From Stenocarpella maydis (taxonomy: Eukaryota > Ascomycota > Sordariomycetes > Diaporthales > Diaporthaceae), in the NCBI GenBank assembly GCA_002270565.1, contig NQMI01000008.1, positions 748,807 to 812,806 on the forward strand: a stretch of DNA of 64,000 bases. Direction: 5' to 3'. The position numbers were made by a program, and so were the translations under genes. This document shows, in pieces, positions 48,792 through 60,927 of the stretch. The notes under the pieces were generated by a model. It did no database searches. It was not told the origin of the DNA and saw only the letters and a list, made by a program, of their open reading frames with translations. How positions within the stretch are numbered: the stretch's first letter is position 1; each line of letters opens with the position of its first letter.

Positions 48792-49842
48792 AAGCGTCAA
48801 CCATACAGTCCGTGGTTGAAGATGTGAAGAGAGAGGGTGCATACAAGAGTACGACACGACAGGGTCTTCATTAATCGACAAGTGGGTGGTTTGCGATGCG
48901 AAAATTCGAGCTGTTTGGCTCAGGATACAACCAGATTGAGAACAAATTGCGTTGGCGGACTACAAGCATCATCATCATACCAAAAACTTGTCTATTTTCG
49001 CACATTGCTCGACGAACTGCTGTACTATCAGAAAACCAAATCTCCCTCCGGATGAACATCAAAAAGACAGGCCCCCAAGCTGGAGTTCCGGGAGGTTTCT
49101 CTCACAATTCAAAAATGGATACATCATTTCCTACAAAAGTTCGCAACGCACCCAGACAGCAGGCCTTCCTCGGTCGAAGCTTGTCCCAGAGTTGAGCACA
49201 CCAAATACGAGTGTCGCAAGATCTTGCACCGCATGCCTATTGCTACAAGTCCCCACCGCGCCCCACGACTACATATACTTCAGATACGTATTTGCATCGT
49301 AAAATTACCACAAGCGCAACTCAAGACTTATACACCTCGTTTTTCGGATCGCAAGGTCCCTTAAGGCGGAGCGAACGTTTTCACAAGCCAGGCGTCTCGG
49401 ACTGTCATATTTCGACCAGGTACATTTCTGGTTTCTGGTTTCTGGTTTTCTTTTGATTTCTCTTTTTTCTTACACCAAGCATGAGCGAGGCGATATACCC
49501 AGGAATCACTTTGTAAGATAGGACCATATCCACAATAACAATGGATTGAGGAATTAGCGATACTGTCTGCGCTACTTGCATCCGTGTGAAAGTATTGTGT
49601 TTGCAAGAAGGATTACGGCCACCAACAAGATGCAGCTGACGACACTACCATAGCCTTGAACCTCCGCATCTCGGATGGGGGCTTTGTAGCGAGACAAGCG
49701 CCAGCGTTGTGGTGCCTCTTTTCGAGGGTCACCTCACAAGCATCAACAGAGTCCAGACTCGCCAAGCTAAGTTTACTTCTAGAATTATTTAGAGAATGCA
49801 AAGGCCAGCACTGACATCTATCCATCTTACAGTGCCTGCTGC
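48792..49842. other. THO2 3' flank, no gene
   Basis: Slightly AT-richer sequence after the THO2 stop, with short conflicting frames. A repeated TTTCTGG motif lies at about 49428-49446. Nothing codes convincingly. Confidence 0.4.
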
Positions 49843-50397
49843 TTACGCCTTCATTACCCACGGCGCCCCTGCAAACTCCTCAGACCAGTCGGCAGCCGAC
49901 AAGCCCAAGCCCTTGTCCTCCACGGTGGCCTCGGGCTTGTCCCCGTTGGTGACCCAGCCGTGAGCCTCTCTGGTGGCGACGGCGTACTTGGTGGCCTGCG
50001 CCCCACTCCCGCCATCACTGGTCCTCGCTCTGGACGAAGTCAGCGCGTCCGGCCGTGCTGGAGAGGTACGGCGTCGTGCTCTCTTGATGCCTCGTGCAGT
50101 CTGACGAGAGCTCGAGAGGCAGCGAGTACAGGCGGTGGTCGACCCCACCCCCCCGGGGGGTCCTCCTCCCGCTGGGCTATACCGCCAGGCCCGGGCACGG
50201 TGTGAGGCAAGGGTCCGGCTCGTCGCCGGGGAATATCGCGGAGCCGGAGCCGAAATCGTTTGCGGAGGAGAAAGTCTCGGGGGGGGGAGGGGGGTAGAGC
50301 TCTGGGGCAACGAGGATTCAATGGCTGCTAATGTCTCTCGCTGGGCGTGTGTTACGTCCTTCTCCGTTGATTCTGGTGTTGCCCCACCCTCAGCCAC
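49843..50397 (-). CDS. Doubtful small ORF (184 codons)
   Basis: ATG at 50397 to a stop at 49843. The C-terminal 50 residues (HGWVTNGDKPEATVEDKGLG and on to EEFAGAPWVMKA) read like real protein, and the N-terminal 40 are plausible. The middle is Pro/Ser/Arg-rich and crosses two homopolymer-rich tracts (C/G runs at 50145-50160 and 50279-50293) where other frames look as good. It may be a gene with indels in those tracts, a pseudogene, or chance. No family was recognised. Confidence 0.25.
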   Translation of the reverse strand: MAEGGATPESTEKDVTHAQRETLAAIESSLPQSSTPLPPPRLSPPQTISAPAPRYSPATSRTLASHRARAWRYSPAGGGPPGGVGSTTACTRCLSSSRQTARGIKRARRRTSPARPDALTSSRARTSDGGSGAQATKYAVATREAHGWVTNGDKPEATVEDKGLGLSAADWSEEFAGAPWVMKA

Positions 50398-51264
50398 TAT
50401 GCGAGGATTGGTTGAATGGAAACTAGATTATGGGGAGCCGGTCCCTGATGGTATGTCTGTATTTCTATTAGTGGCCCAGTGAGTTGAGGCATTGCCCTTG
50501 CTAGGACTTCCAGGATGTTCAAGTGAAAATTTTGCAATGCAAAATGCGAATCAGAAAAGAAGAGACCGATGTAATTGGCGAGGGGAGAGTCCGAACTGAA
50601 TAGATATCGCTATTTCCGTGAAGGTCGGTCGTTGAACGTTGAAGGAGACGTTACCAACCACCGTCTGCAACAGACATGGATAATAAGTTTAGGAGACTAT
50701 CACCCTGTTCTGGACGGGAGAGCCAGACCATTTTGAGATGCCCAAGCTATAAATGTTCTCTTCCAGCAGCAATTCTTATTGCTAGCTGACGAATATTTGC
50801 GGCGACATGGGGCTGAATACGCAAAATCGCCCTGTATGCGAAGATTCTCCACCACATAAGGACATAGGCACATGGTAACAGTCAAACGAGTGAGTCAACG
50901 CTCTGCGAGATATGCCACGTAAACTGCCATCGTACTTATCAAGACACCAGTGCTATGGAGTCCTCGCCTTGACGCCGGACATGATCTGATTTAGACGTAT
51001 TTCGTAACATGTAAGCTTCAACATGAATTTGGACCGGTCAATTGTGCAAGCCTGCTACTTTCTACAATAGAATTGTCAAGTATACCGGGCCTCCTGTTCC
51101 CACCAGATCCAGTTGCGTAGCTCACTCGCTTTGGCAACTCATCATGCAAGCCGGTATAATGCTGTCCAACGCCCGGGGGAACCCAAAAAACGACAGGAAA
51201 CGTCCTATACGTACGGTGGCACTCCTGCGAGTGGCTCGGAACCAGTGTCCGCGCCTTCGTCTAA
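50398..51264. other. Intergenic, no supported gene
   Basis: Mixed composition; no frame over about 95 codons and no structural RNA pattern recognised. It includes the 3' region of the quinate-repressor gene. Confidence 0.4.
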
Positions 51265-53761
51265 TCACGACATTGACGACATCTCCCTCTTCTGCTGCTC
51301 CCACGTTTTCCGACACACCTCCTTCATAAGTCTCTTGGGTGCCAGCCGCCCTGTCATGAGCTCAAAGGCGACAATGGCCATCTCGCTCACGTTCTCGAGG
51401 CCGTCAACAACTACCCACGAGGGGTTGACGGTGTCTCTGTACACTTGCATCTGGGCCACGAGTGGCGTGATGAGGGGTTCATAAGCCAGCTGCGTTTAAG
51501 GTGTTAGCCTTCCCTTATTTTATATACGTTGCCTCACGACTGCAGGAAGCGGTGAGCTATTGATCTGGCCGAGAACTGACCTCTAGTACTACGCCTCCAG
51601 TGGGGCTTGCCAGCCACTGCATAGGCATCTCGAAGTCAGCCGGCGGGCTTCCGTGGACGCTCGTCGCTGGTACGCACGACACAATCATGGTTGGCTGTGC
51701 ATAACCCTCTGGCCACGGAACAGAAATGGACGGCAAAACATGGCAGACTTGGGAAATCCCCCCCTTCCCAGGAGCCATGCCCTGCTTCTGCGCCCAGAGG
51801 TTGAAGTGGTCAGCGATGACCTGTGCGTTCTGGACGGTCCGATTAAAGATGAAGATGTTCCGGCAGCCGAGCTGGATCATGGCATAGATGGCGGCCCGCG
51901 CCTGTCCTCCTGCGCCGATGACAAGTCCTGTCGTCTTGGAAGGCCGCACGTAGTTGCGAGGGCTGATGTTCCTCTGGAGGCAGGTGAATATGGACTGCCA
52001 GTCGGTGTTGTCGCCATAAAACTCGTTGGTCAGACCAGACTTGTTGCGTGAGTTTGCGTGGTCCAAAATGAAGTTTGTCTTGCCGCGTAGTGGCAACAGC
52101 ACGTTGACGGCGCCGATGACTGTCGCATGATGGCTCTTTAATTTCAGGTGCGGCACAATGGCGACTTTGAAAGGTGCTGCTAATGAGGCCCCCCCAAAGG
52201 AGGGGTCGCTACATATCTTGTTAAGGTCCTCCATGGTGGAGCATGTCTCTGTAGAGAAGTTGTGTGGCATGCCAGAAAACTCGTAAGCCGTATTGTGCAT
52301 GCATGGAGAGAGCGAGTATGACACATTTGCGCCCACGGTATAGAAGTGCAGTGGGTCCAGCTTACACTGGCGAAAAAGCCCCTCGAAGGAGTTGCAGGCG
52401 GTACAGACGGTAGCAAGATGCTCACGATCATTCTCCATGTCGGGATGCTTCACTGGGGTCAATATCCGTGACTGAAGTGGGGTCCTGATTCCGAGAACCG
52501 AGAAGTCGTACGCAACAAGCGGAGGCTTCGGGTCCGGGACGGTGGCGGCAAGCTTGTCCCGGAATTCCTGGAGCATCTCAGGCGGGCTGTCGCCGGAGCA
52601 AAAGCGAACCATACGCACAATGTCGCACCCGAGATCCTTGGCATGTTGGAAGTCCCGTACGTGGGAATCGCTGGACCAGGGGGTGCACATCAAGCCAACA
52701 TTCCAGTAGTTCCCTATAATCTTGGACCGGCCCCGACGGGCGAGGATCCTCCGCAGCGGAAGGTCCTTCCTCTGCAGGTCCAGGCTCAAGTAGTCGACGC
52801 CGAGCTGGAGACCGAGCTCCAGCAGCTCCGTGTCCATCCTGGCCCTCTCCTGTGGCGCCCTGCGTCGCTCCTCCCTCGGATTTTCCTCGACGTGGTAGAT
52901 TATCGGAACTAGCAGTTTCCTACGTATCTGGGCTACAATGCGGGCGATGTGGTTCATCATGTCGTCCGGCCAGTGGTCGATGATGAGCTCCACGCAGTCG
53001 CCCCGGGCCTCGAAGTCGTCCCATTCAAGGTCCATGTTGACAAGGTACGACAGGCGCAGGCGCAGAGCGTACGAGTACTGCCTGAACTCGGGCGGGATTG
53101 CCCTAACCGCGAATGGGCTCTCGAGGAAGAGCTTTGTGAGCCCCTGGCCGGTGACGAAATCGATAAAGCGGGTAAAGTCCTGCTTGGCGCAAAGCAGGCT
53201 GGAAGGAGTGGCCATGTGCAGGTCCCATCCGCCCGAGGAAGCGTCGCTGGACACGGTAGGCTTGGAGTTGGAATGATCGTACAGATTGAAGTACTCGAGA
53301 TTGGCGCACGCCCTGTGCCTCTGGTCGGCACGAAGAATACGCTCCCCGTCCGGGGAGTCGAGGAGGCGGAGCATCTCGTCCTTCTCCCGGTGGATGTAGA
53401 TGACGGGATTGGACTGGGAGAACAGGCGCAGGGCGTCCTGCGCCGCGTCCGAAAAACTGCTGGTGCCGCACTCGATGATGGACTTGTTGCGGTGCTCGTC
53501 GAGCATGCGCTTAAAGACCTCATCGTTGCGGCGGTTGAATTCGTCCTTGCCCCTCTGGGTGAGGAACTGCACGCGGGAGAGCCCAGTGACGTGCTGGAAG
53601 TAGAACTCGGCGGTGATCAGGCGGCGGCGGAGATGGAGGGCACCAATGAAGCCAAGGGAGCGCTTGCCGGAGCCGCGACAGCCCACCAAGACGATGGAGG
53701 CGTCTGGGTGGAAGAGGCGCTCATTTGGCGGTGCAGACGTCAAGGCATCTTGGACGGTCAT
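51265..53761 (-). CDS. qutR: Quinate-pathway repressor QutR/QA-1S (AROM-derived), 5' end incomplete
   Basis: Exons 53761-51581 and 51489-51265 (91-bp intron, phase 0) give at least 801 aa. QutR/QA-1S are non-enzymatic relatives of the C-terminal three domains of the AROM protein. They repress quinate-use genes by holding the activator QutA/QA-1F. Domains in order: shikimate-kinase-like with a P-loop (SIVLVGCRGSGKRSLGF), type I dehydroquinase-like (DLEWDDFEARGDCVELIIDH ... GCDIVRMVRFC) and shikimate-dehydrogenase-like (VSYSLSPCMHNTAYEFSGMP, VIGAGGQARAAIYAM, exon 2 LAYEPLITPLV). Known family members are about 920 aa. The missing 100-odd residues probably lie in one or more exons between 53762 and about 54400, where a Pro-rich open frame has no ATG; candidate starts include 54398 in another frame. 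No quinate catabolic genes are in the window. Confidence 0.85.
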
Positions 53762-54618
53762 GACGGTGGCTCCAGCATCCCAAACATAGGGGATGGACGG
53801 CGGAATGCGTGAGCAATGCCAGAAGCGTGCTTGTCCTGGACCCGCGTGGCTGACGACCAGAGACGGCCAGGTGAGCGAGGCTGCTCGTGGATTTATCGAC
53901 TTATCTGGCCGTGCTGGGCCGGGTCCGTAATCCTCGGAGCAAGGGCGGAAAAGGTATATTCCCTGATGTAAGGCGGGCTGGGGTGACGACCTCCCAGCCG
54001 GGCTCGGCCGAGGCGTGGAGCAGCACAGCGGGGTGGTTGCACCTGCGCAGCGGCCGCAGACGACAAGGCGCAAGGGAAGATGTGCCTGTTGAGGAGGGCT
54101 CTGCAGGCGAGCTACCTGATGGCTGTCACGAGAAGGATGCCGTGGCTGATGGGCAGGAACAGGAGCTGTAGGTGGCAGGACGTTTCCGGGCCGCGGGGTC
54201 TGGCTCGTCGGTCGGAGCCGGCGTCGGGAGATGGTGGAAGGGTGTGATGTGCAGGCTGCGACAGGGTGGGACCCCTCGGCACTTGCGAGATAGGCCTTGC
54301 CCTGCTGGGCAGCCCCGGGCCTGACCACGCGCCCGGAGGCCAGAGTTGGTGCTGCTCCCAGGCAGAACGACTGCCTTGTGATTGCTTGGACTGCTCATCT
54401 ATCGGCAGATGGTGAGACTCGGATTCCGGGGCTGAAGACAGCCTAGCCTGCCGGAGTGGAGCTTGCAGTGGGCATACACGCGGCCGACACAATGATAAGA
54501 ACAGCAGGACCCTGAACGTCTGCCTCCCCAGGTGTGTTGCCGACCTGGTCTGCCTTCTACCCATCTGGTCTGTAGAGGCTGGTTGTGCTTATGAACTACC
54601 CACACTACCCTCGGCACC

Positions 54619-54653
54619 CCAACGCCAACGCCAACGCCAACGCCAACGCCAAC
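54619..54653 (+). repeat. 6-bp tandem repeat (CCAACG)n
   Basis: Nearly six perfect CCAACG units, followed by a C run. It lies between the divergent repressor and Zn2Cys6 genes. Confidence 0.9.
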
Positions 54654-54774
54654 CCCCCCAACCGGGCACACCAATGAAGCTGACTTGTGGCTTACGTCAT
54701 GTCGAAAAACACGTATAATACGGCACCCGGGCCACGCACAGCACGGAGTGGTGCAGGAGTCACGGCTGTATGGG

Positions 54775-54822
54775 ACAACGGTGCTGCGGTACAACGGTGC
54801 TGCGGTACAACGGTGCTGCCGT
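54775..54822 (+). repeat. 16-bp tandem repeat, three units
   Basis: ACAACGGTGCTGCGGT occurs at 54775 and 54791. A third copy with one change (CCGT at its end) is at 54807. Confidence 0.9.
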
Positions 54823-55365
54823 GGGCCGAGGACGCGCCGCGCCCGCACCCTCTCTTTTTTTTGGAGAGGGCTCTCAGCGACCTTGTGGTCCACTGACTGG
54901 CCCGTTTCGGCCTGGGGTTAGGCCTGTCAAGAGGGACATATTCCCGGAAAACCCGAGGTAGTCAAGTCGAAATAGCCGTCGACGGGCCTTGCTGGTAGCA
55001 CACACCAGCCCAGCCCAGGCAGGCCTGCCTGCCTGCCTGACTCTCTGCTGCACTTGGTCCAGTCCCCGATCTCCGCATCCACTCTGACCTTGTCCGCGCA
55101 TTGCGTGCGTGTCGCGCTCCTCGCCCGCTCCGCTGCACTCCGTTGTGACGCTGTTGTCACTGCCCCGGTCGTCCGTCATATCTGATCCACAGCCAGACAC
55201 AAGACACCACCACCAACCTCCGGCTCGCGCCCAGGCCCCCGCGCCCAGGCCCAAGTCAACAACGACCACCACAGGCATGTACGAGCCGAGGCCGGGTTCA
55301 AGTCCCGTCGGCTCCCTTCTCGGCTGGAACTGCTGCTGATTCCTTCTAGGCCGCACACACCAGCC

Positions 55366-56703
55366 ATGTCTGACTTCGACGACCTCAGGGGCGATGCCGC
55401 CGCCGTCCCCTCCGCCGCCGACCCCGGAGAAACAGATGCCGCTGTCTCGGTCGCCGGCAACTCAGCCGCCGCCGCCCCTGTCAACCCCAGGAAGCGCAAG
55501 AAGTCCTCTCGCGCGTTAGTGCTCCTTCTCCCCTACCTGCACTCTACCCGAACAACACTTCCAACCTCATCCCCCCTCGGGCGTCTTGGCCTCGGTGCTG
55601 ACTCGCCCCCTCCTTGATCCTGCCCGGCTACTCCGGCCTCTCATATCCCCCCCCCCTCGTCTCAGAGAAAAATATTCCCCGATTTCCTCATCATGACTGT
55701 CGTTGAACTGGGTGTGGTGTCGGGCTGACTGTCGTCATATCACAGCTGTGACTTCTGCCACGTGAACCACCAGCCTTGCGACAATGCAAAGCCACGGTGT
55801 GGCTACTGCGAGAGACACAACAAGTCGTGTTTGTACCTGCGGCCTCAGAAGAAACGAGGCCCTGCGCAGGGCTACCGGAGTGCACTGCACACGCTGAGGG
55901 AGAGCGCCGCCGCTTGGGGCGCCGCCCTCAACCTCATTCCCAGCCTGGGTCCCGTGGTCGAGGGCTACCTGAAGCAGCCCGAGGGCAAGAGGCTCGTCAA
56001 GGCCATCCGCGACCCGGCCCAGCAGGAGTTCTTCATCCAGGCATGGCAGCAGAGCGGCGTGTTCAAGACCTTCTTTGGCGATGAGCTCTCGGGCGAGAAG
56101 CGGAGCATGACGCCGGACGCGGCAGCACCTACTTCGGCAGCCCCTGCTCCGACCCCTACATTACCACAGCAGCCGCCTCTCGCCGAGTCCGAGCCGGCCC
56201 CGGATCCCATACCGCCCGTACCGCGCCCTGTTATATCACCTACTCGGCCGCCAGTGCCCCAGCTCGCCCAGACCCCTCAGCTAGACACGATGCCAATGCC
56301 CAAGTTCGACAGCAGTAACCCCTTCAGCTTTGTCCCGACCCCGTCCCCCTCTTCTCAGGATGGCCACAGCAGACCAAGGCAGCTCAGTATCAGTGGCCGG
56401 CCACGGCCCAGGGCAGAGTCGATATCGTTGTCCGACATCATGGCAAAAGAGGCGGCAAGATCGTGAGTGGCAATCCACCGGCTGTCGTTGAGGTCAACCC
56501 GCTGACCCGTAAGCAGTTCCATCGGCTTCACTCAGACGCTTGGCTCACTTGGCTTCGCCCCCAATGAGACCCTCGAGGACTTCCTAGATATGAGTTTCAA
56601 TCCCGAACCACTAGAGCAGCCTCCCGAACAAGACCTGTTCCTGGGTAGCGAGCAGGACCAAAAGGCTTACTACGAACTATTGATGGGGAGGCGATTTGGA
56701 TGA
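55366..56703 (+). CDS. Zn2Cys6 transcription factor with atypical finger
   Basis: Three exons (55366-55514, 55746-56462, 56517-56703; introns 231 and 54 bp) give 350 aa. A Gal4-type zinc cluster spans residues 51-78 (C51, C54, C61, C68, C71, C78; spacing 2-6-6-2-6) and is completed only by the first splice. A basic PRKRKKSS precedes it and LRPQKKRGPAQGYRS follows it. The loop between Cys2 and Cys3 is HVNHQP; most family members have Lys/Arg there for DNA contact. A helical segment (about 93-140, SALHTLRESAAAWGAALNLI, LVKAIRDPAQQEFFIQAWQQ) is followed by a Pro-rich linker and an acidic C-terminus (LEDFLDMSFNPEPLEQPPEQ), a likely activation region. There is no fungal_trans middle-homology domain. 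Target genes are unknown. It is divergent from the quinate repressor, though nothing links them functionally. Confidence 0.85.
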
Positions 56704-58144
56704 TGATCAACAAAAGCCCATGGTTTCAACTCATGGCATGGCAGAGCCACCTTCAACAACTCTTGCAGTAGAATGGGATCTTGGCCTCGAAATGGCCATT
56801 TCGCTAGACCTCGGCCCAAGGATGGCATCAGGCTCCAAGGGCCTCGAGATACAAGCCAGGGTTGATCATTCGAGGTAGTCTCGGCCGAGCCCGATGATTA
56901 GTTGGCCCAGTCATGACGGACATGCTCAGGCCAAAGGGCAACGGCTACAGGAGTGGCAGGTGGCTGTGCTGCCGCGACCACTCGAGCACTTACCCATCCA
57001 TAAAAGACGAGTGGGGGTGCTTAGAGGCGATAATGAGGGCGCGCGCAACGTTGGCGTGGGGGCGCCGTGGCCATAAAACATCCCGGCAGCATACACACCC
57101 GGATTGAGGAGGATACACAAGGGACTGGCCCAAGACGGCTGAGCGGGGCTTTCCAACGGTGAAGATCAATTTCGCCCGGTGACGTGGTCCTAGAAATCTC
57201 ACCCGGCAAGGTCGGGGGCAGCGGAGATGCGGCGCGCCCCTAGGATAGATCATCGGACAGCATCGCGGTGTGCCCATATTGCCAACAACATGGACAAATG
57301 ACTCGGCAGCTCAAGGCGAGGGCGCCGGGGTGGTGCGCGAAGCCTGGGCTGATTGAGTCCTGGGCCGTCCGGGTGCAGAGCCCGCGCGATGGCTCGGCGC
57401 TCTGCACTCGCACAAGCGTCGTGAGCGCCTAATCTGTGAGGCCCTGCTGCGGCCTCGCCTTGTCATTTCAATCTACATGTTGTATCCAATCCATCAATAG
57501 TCTGCCTAGCGTACGTAGTGTATCTTGCACACACGTGTTATGCAGGCTGCCATCGGGACTGTTGGACCGCGAGGTTCCTTGAGTGGTGAGTTAACACTAC
57601 TGAGCAGGTGGGGATGAGTGGCTGGCGGGGAAGGGCGTTTGACGCCTGGTTCCTTTAGGACCTGAGCGACAAGACCCAAAACAAGTCGGGCCAGCGGCTA
57701 CGAGGAGTGGGTCTCGACCGAGCTGGCTGGCTTGTTTCAGCAGCTATCTACACTAGATAAATTATGATCGGGCGCGGGCTGCAAATCCTAGAGATTGGCA
57801 GCGAGTCGATGCGGAAATTCAAATATCGCGCTTGTCTGGGCGACATGAGACAGACAGGGTCTCCAGCGGAGAGGGCTCAGCCTCGGTGGGCACGCGGGCA
57901 CGGAGGTCCCTGGCAAGACTTGCCACACAGCACGCAGCCCGGCAGCCCGGGTGGCTGTTGCTTCTGCACGTGTGCTGGCCCTGCCTGTTGCACGGGAGCT
58001 GGGGTGGGGTGGCTGGGGTTGGCTGATGAAGAGGGAGGGAGGGAGCCGCTGCATGCTAAGTGAACCAGTAGTTCCCTCCCAACTCCAACAACAACAAGCC
58101 TTGGACAAGGCGCACTTGGGACCTTGGCTGCATTTCCATCCGAT

Positions 58145-58183
58145 CCTCCTCCTCCTCCTCCTCCTCCTGCCTGCCTGCCTGCC
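58145..58183 (+). repeat. (CCT)8 and (CCTG)4 microsatellite
   Basis: Eight CCT units pass directly into CCTG units in the presumed 5' leader of the TMEM184-like gene. Confidence 0.9.
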
Positions 58184-58452
58184 TTAACAACTTTTCTTCT
58201 TCTCCAACCAACGCCGCCGCCGCCTTCCGGTGACGCCACGAGATACCCCTTTTACTTGAGCTGCTGGCCACCGTCAACATTCCCTTCTGTCCTGCTCCTG
58301 GTGCTGCAATCGCTCGACCACCATCCCATCCATCGCCTCGGGTTCGAAATCACGACCATTTCGCCCCGTCAACGGGACCACCTCACCCGGCTGCGAACCT
58401 GTGCATATCTCCCCCAGTCACCGCTGCCGACCATCTCGCCTGGCCTTATCCC

Positions 58453-58476
58453 NNNNNNNNNNNNNNNNNNNNNNNN
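58453..58476. other. Assembly gap (24 N)
   Basis: Twenty-four Ns are followed by a run of about 13 pyrimidines (mostly C) and then seven A, so the gap probably arose at a homopolymer. Confidence 0.95.
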
Positions 58477-58842
58477 TCCCCCCCCCCCCCAAAAAAAGAA
58501 AGCCGAACTAATTGGTCACTCTGTCACGCTTCCAACTCTTTGCGGGAAACCGGCTTGTCTGGAACCAAGGCGCCGCCAAAAGGCAGGCCTCGTACTGCAA
58601 CGACACCTGAAAGTGAATCTTTGGCATTTGAATCCGGGCTCTAGTCTGATTGGGAGTCGGCGCGAGAGAAGCGCGAGGAGAAAGCGAGGCCGACGCCGCC
58701 AACAACAATAACCCACGACCTTTTGCGCTGCCAGGGACCTGCGGAAACCTGACCCTCGAATCCCGCCCATCATCACCCCACCAGGCGCCGCGACAGGCAG
58801 CCCGGGGCTCATGGTTGAGCCTGGAGGTCCAGGCCGCCCAAG

Positions 58843-60927
58843 ATGAATTTGACATATTGCAACACGACGGTGGAGGACATGGAGAGTGAGCCTCTAAGAC
58901 GATTGCGCCCGCTGCCCTCGCGGCGCGCGGCAACTCGAACCCGTGCTAACCCCGCCCCCAGTCTCCGAGATCCCCATGGCCGGCCCCTTCACCTTTCACG
59001 AACTGGCTCTCATGATATCTGCCGCAACCTCCCTCCTCTCCATGTTCATTAGTTTCTACTTAATATGGATGCATGCCTTGAACTACACGAAACCGGATGA
59101 GCAGAAGTAGTATGCATCCCCAAGTTCCCCAGCTTAACCCCCCAAGCCGAGATGGGGACCTTTACCCAGATAGATGACCGTACTGACCGGTTCGCCAGCA
59201 TCATCCGCATCCTCCTCATGATTCCCATCTACGCCGCCTCGGCCTTCCTCCAGCTGAGATACTACCACAAGGCCGTCTATTTCGCAGTCCTCTCCGACTG
59301 CTATGAAGCCTTTGCAATCTCATCCTTTTTTGCGCTGCTGTGTCAGTACACTGCGGCCGATCTTCACTCACAGAAACAATTCTTCAGGGAACTGCACCCC
59401 GTCAAGGACTGGGTATGGCCCATCAGCTGGTTCAAGAAGTGCTGCGGAGGCGACAGGGGCCCATGGCGCACGCCCGTCAGCGGTCTCACCTGGTTCAACA
59501 TCATCTGGATCGGGATTTACCACTACTGCTTCATACGTGTTGCCATGACCATCACTGCAGTTGTCTCTAACAAGTACGGCCGCTATTGCGAAAGCTCCAA
59601 CAGCCCTTACTTCGCGCATATCTGGGTGAGCCGCTCTGCCAACTGCCGTCACTGCAGCCTATCACATCTTTGGCTAACATCCATCCTCTGAAACAGTGCG
59701 CCGCCATCAACTGCATAGCTGTCACGATAGCAATGTACTGTGTGATCCAGTTCTACGTACAGCTCAAGACCGACCTTGCCTATCACAAGCCTTTCCTCAA
59801 GGTGTTGGCTATCAAGGGTGTCATCTTCCTAAGCTTCTGGCAGACAATTGCCATATCTGTGGGGACAGGACAGCTCGAAATCATTTCTCCCACCGCGACA
59901 CTGGCTTATCCCGACATAGCGGTCGGCATACCCTCCCTGTTGTTGTGTGTTGAGATGTTGCTATTCTCCATAATGCACATCTGGGCGTACCCCTGGCGAC
60001 CATACCGCCAGGACGCGCCTGTGATATTCTACCCCTTGCCCAACAAAGAATCCACCGCACCGCCGCAGGAGAATGTGCACATCCCTCCTGCCGGAGGCTC
60101 CGTGGGTCTGAAGGCGCTCTGGGATGCCCTGAACCTGTGGGACGTCCTCAAGGCTTTTGTTCGCGGCATGCGTTGGCTGTTCGTTGGGGCTAGGCGGCGC
60201 CAGGAGGACGCTAGTTATCGCAAAACCGCCGACATAAACATGGATGGTAAGGACACGTCATATCCTCTACAACCATACAGCCGGGTCCCCGGGGGCAAGA
60301 GTACCGATCACTTGCCCATTGCGACTGAGTTTCGTAAGCAAACCCCCGCAACATGAATTGGCTGCTTTCGCCTGAGGCATAATCATGGGGTTGCGAAGAT
60401 TGATAGCTCAATGACTAAAATTGCCCACCCCGCATCCCGTCAGGATAATTGTAACCCGAGAAACTAGGTGCTGACTGCTCCCAGGGCGAAGCACGTTTGG
60501 CATGAACCAACACCCAGGGCAAGGGGTCGTCAGTCCGATCCAAGAGGAGGACCATGAGGAAGGTGCAGGCCTCATTGCCCACGCTCAAGGAGACCCATCG
60601 AGTACTACTCCCCTCGACCCGTATGACACTTATAAACAAGACCAACCTTACGAATCCGATTTAGGATATCGAGGAGCCGCGCCATTCCAGCAGGAGCCCG
60701 AATCCTATGGGTCGCAAACAAGCACTTTCCATGACCAACGACAACCTGCACAGAGCCACGCAGCTACCACAGGTGGATATTACCAGGTGCCAAACGCGAC
60801 AAATCAACCCATCAACCCCGGCAGGCCGCACAGTGCGCGAGGTGGGCCCGACGACACACAACAGGCGGTTGGTGCAGCATTATGGGGTGCCAACCACCAT
60901 CAGCACCCAGGCGGACCCATGATATAG
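58843..60927 (+). CDS. TMEM184/OSTA-like (DUF300) multi-pass membrane protein
   Basis: Five exons (58843-58885, 58962-59109, 59199-59625, 59697-60333, 60485-60927; introns 76, 89, 71 and 151 bp) give 565 aa. The DUF300 family includes vertebrate TMEM184 and organic-solute transporter alpha; fungal members are thought to be vacuolar or Golgi membrane proteins. The lumenal N-terminus MNLTYCNTTVED has two N-glycosylation sequons. About seven helices follow, with the hallmark IIRILLMIPIYAASAFLQLR, SDCYEAFAISSFFALLCQY, AINCIAVTIAMYCVIQFYVQL, KGVIFLSFWQTIAI and LLLCVEMLLFSIMHIWAYPW. From about residue 330 the tail is cytoplasmic, and its last 147 residues (exon 5) are Gln/Gly/Pro-rich and disordered. 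All junctions keep the frame. Donor GTATGC at 59110 was preferred over GTAGTA three bases earlier because it restores EQKYIIRIL. Confidence 0.9.

Larger units (their letters stand above)
53762..55365. other. Presumed 5' exon(s) of qutR and divergent promoter
   Basis: From 53762 to about 54330 the minus strand has an open Pro/Ser-rich frame continuous with the repressor, but it lacks an ATG, and two other frames are also partly open. One or more 5' exons are expected, but I could not fix the splice sites. Beyond that lies the shared promoter with the Zn2Cys6 gene, including two short tandem repeats. Confidence 0.45.
56704..58842. other. Intergenic, with assembly gap and low-complexity DNA
   Basis: About 2.1 kb without a supported gene. 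Several frames of 60-100 codons conflict. It contains CT microsatellites (58145-58183), an N run (58453-58476) followed by C and A runs, and should include the promoter and 5' UTR of the downstream membrane-protein gene. Confidence 0.4.

Noticed and set aside
53762..54328. Extending the quinate repressor N-terminus through the open frame
   Set aside because: The frame has no ATG in this stretch and its sequence does not resemble the family; it is more likely partly intronic or leader.
55285..55310. B-box-like GGTTCAAGTCC as a tRNA gene
   Set aside because: No A box, no acceptor-stem pairing and an imperfect T arm.
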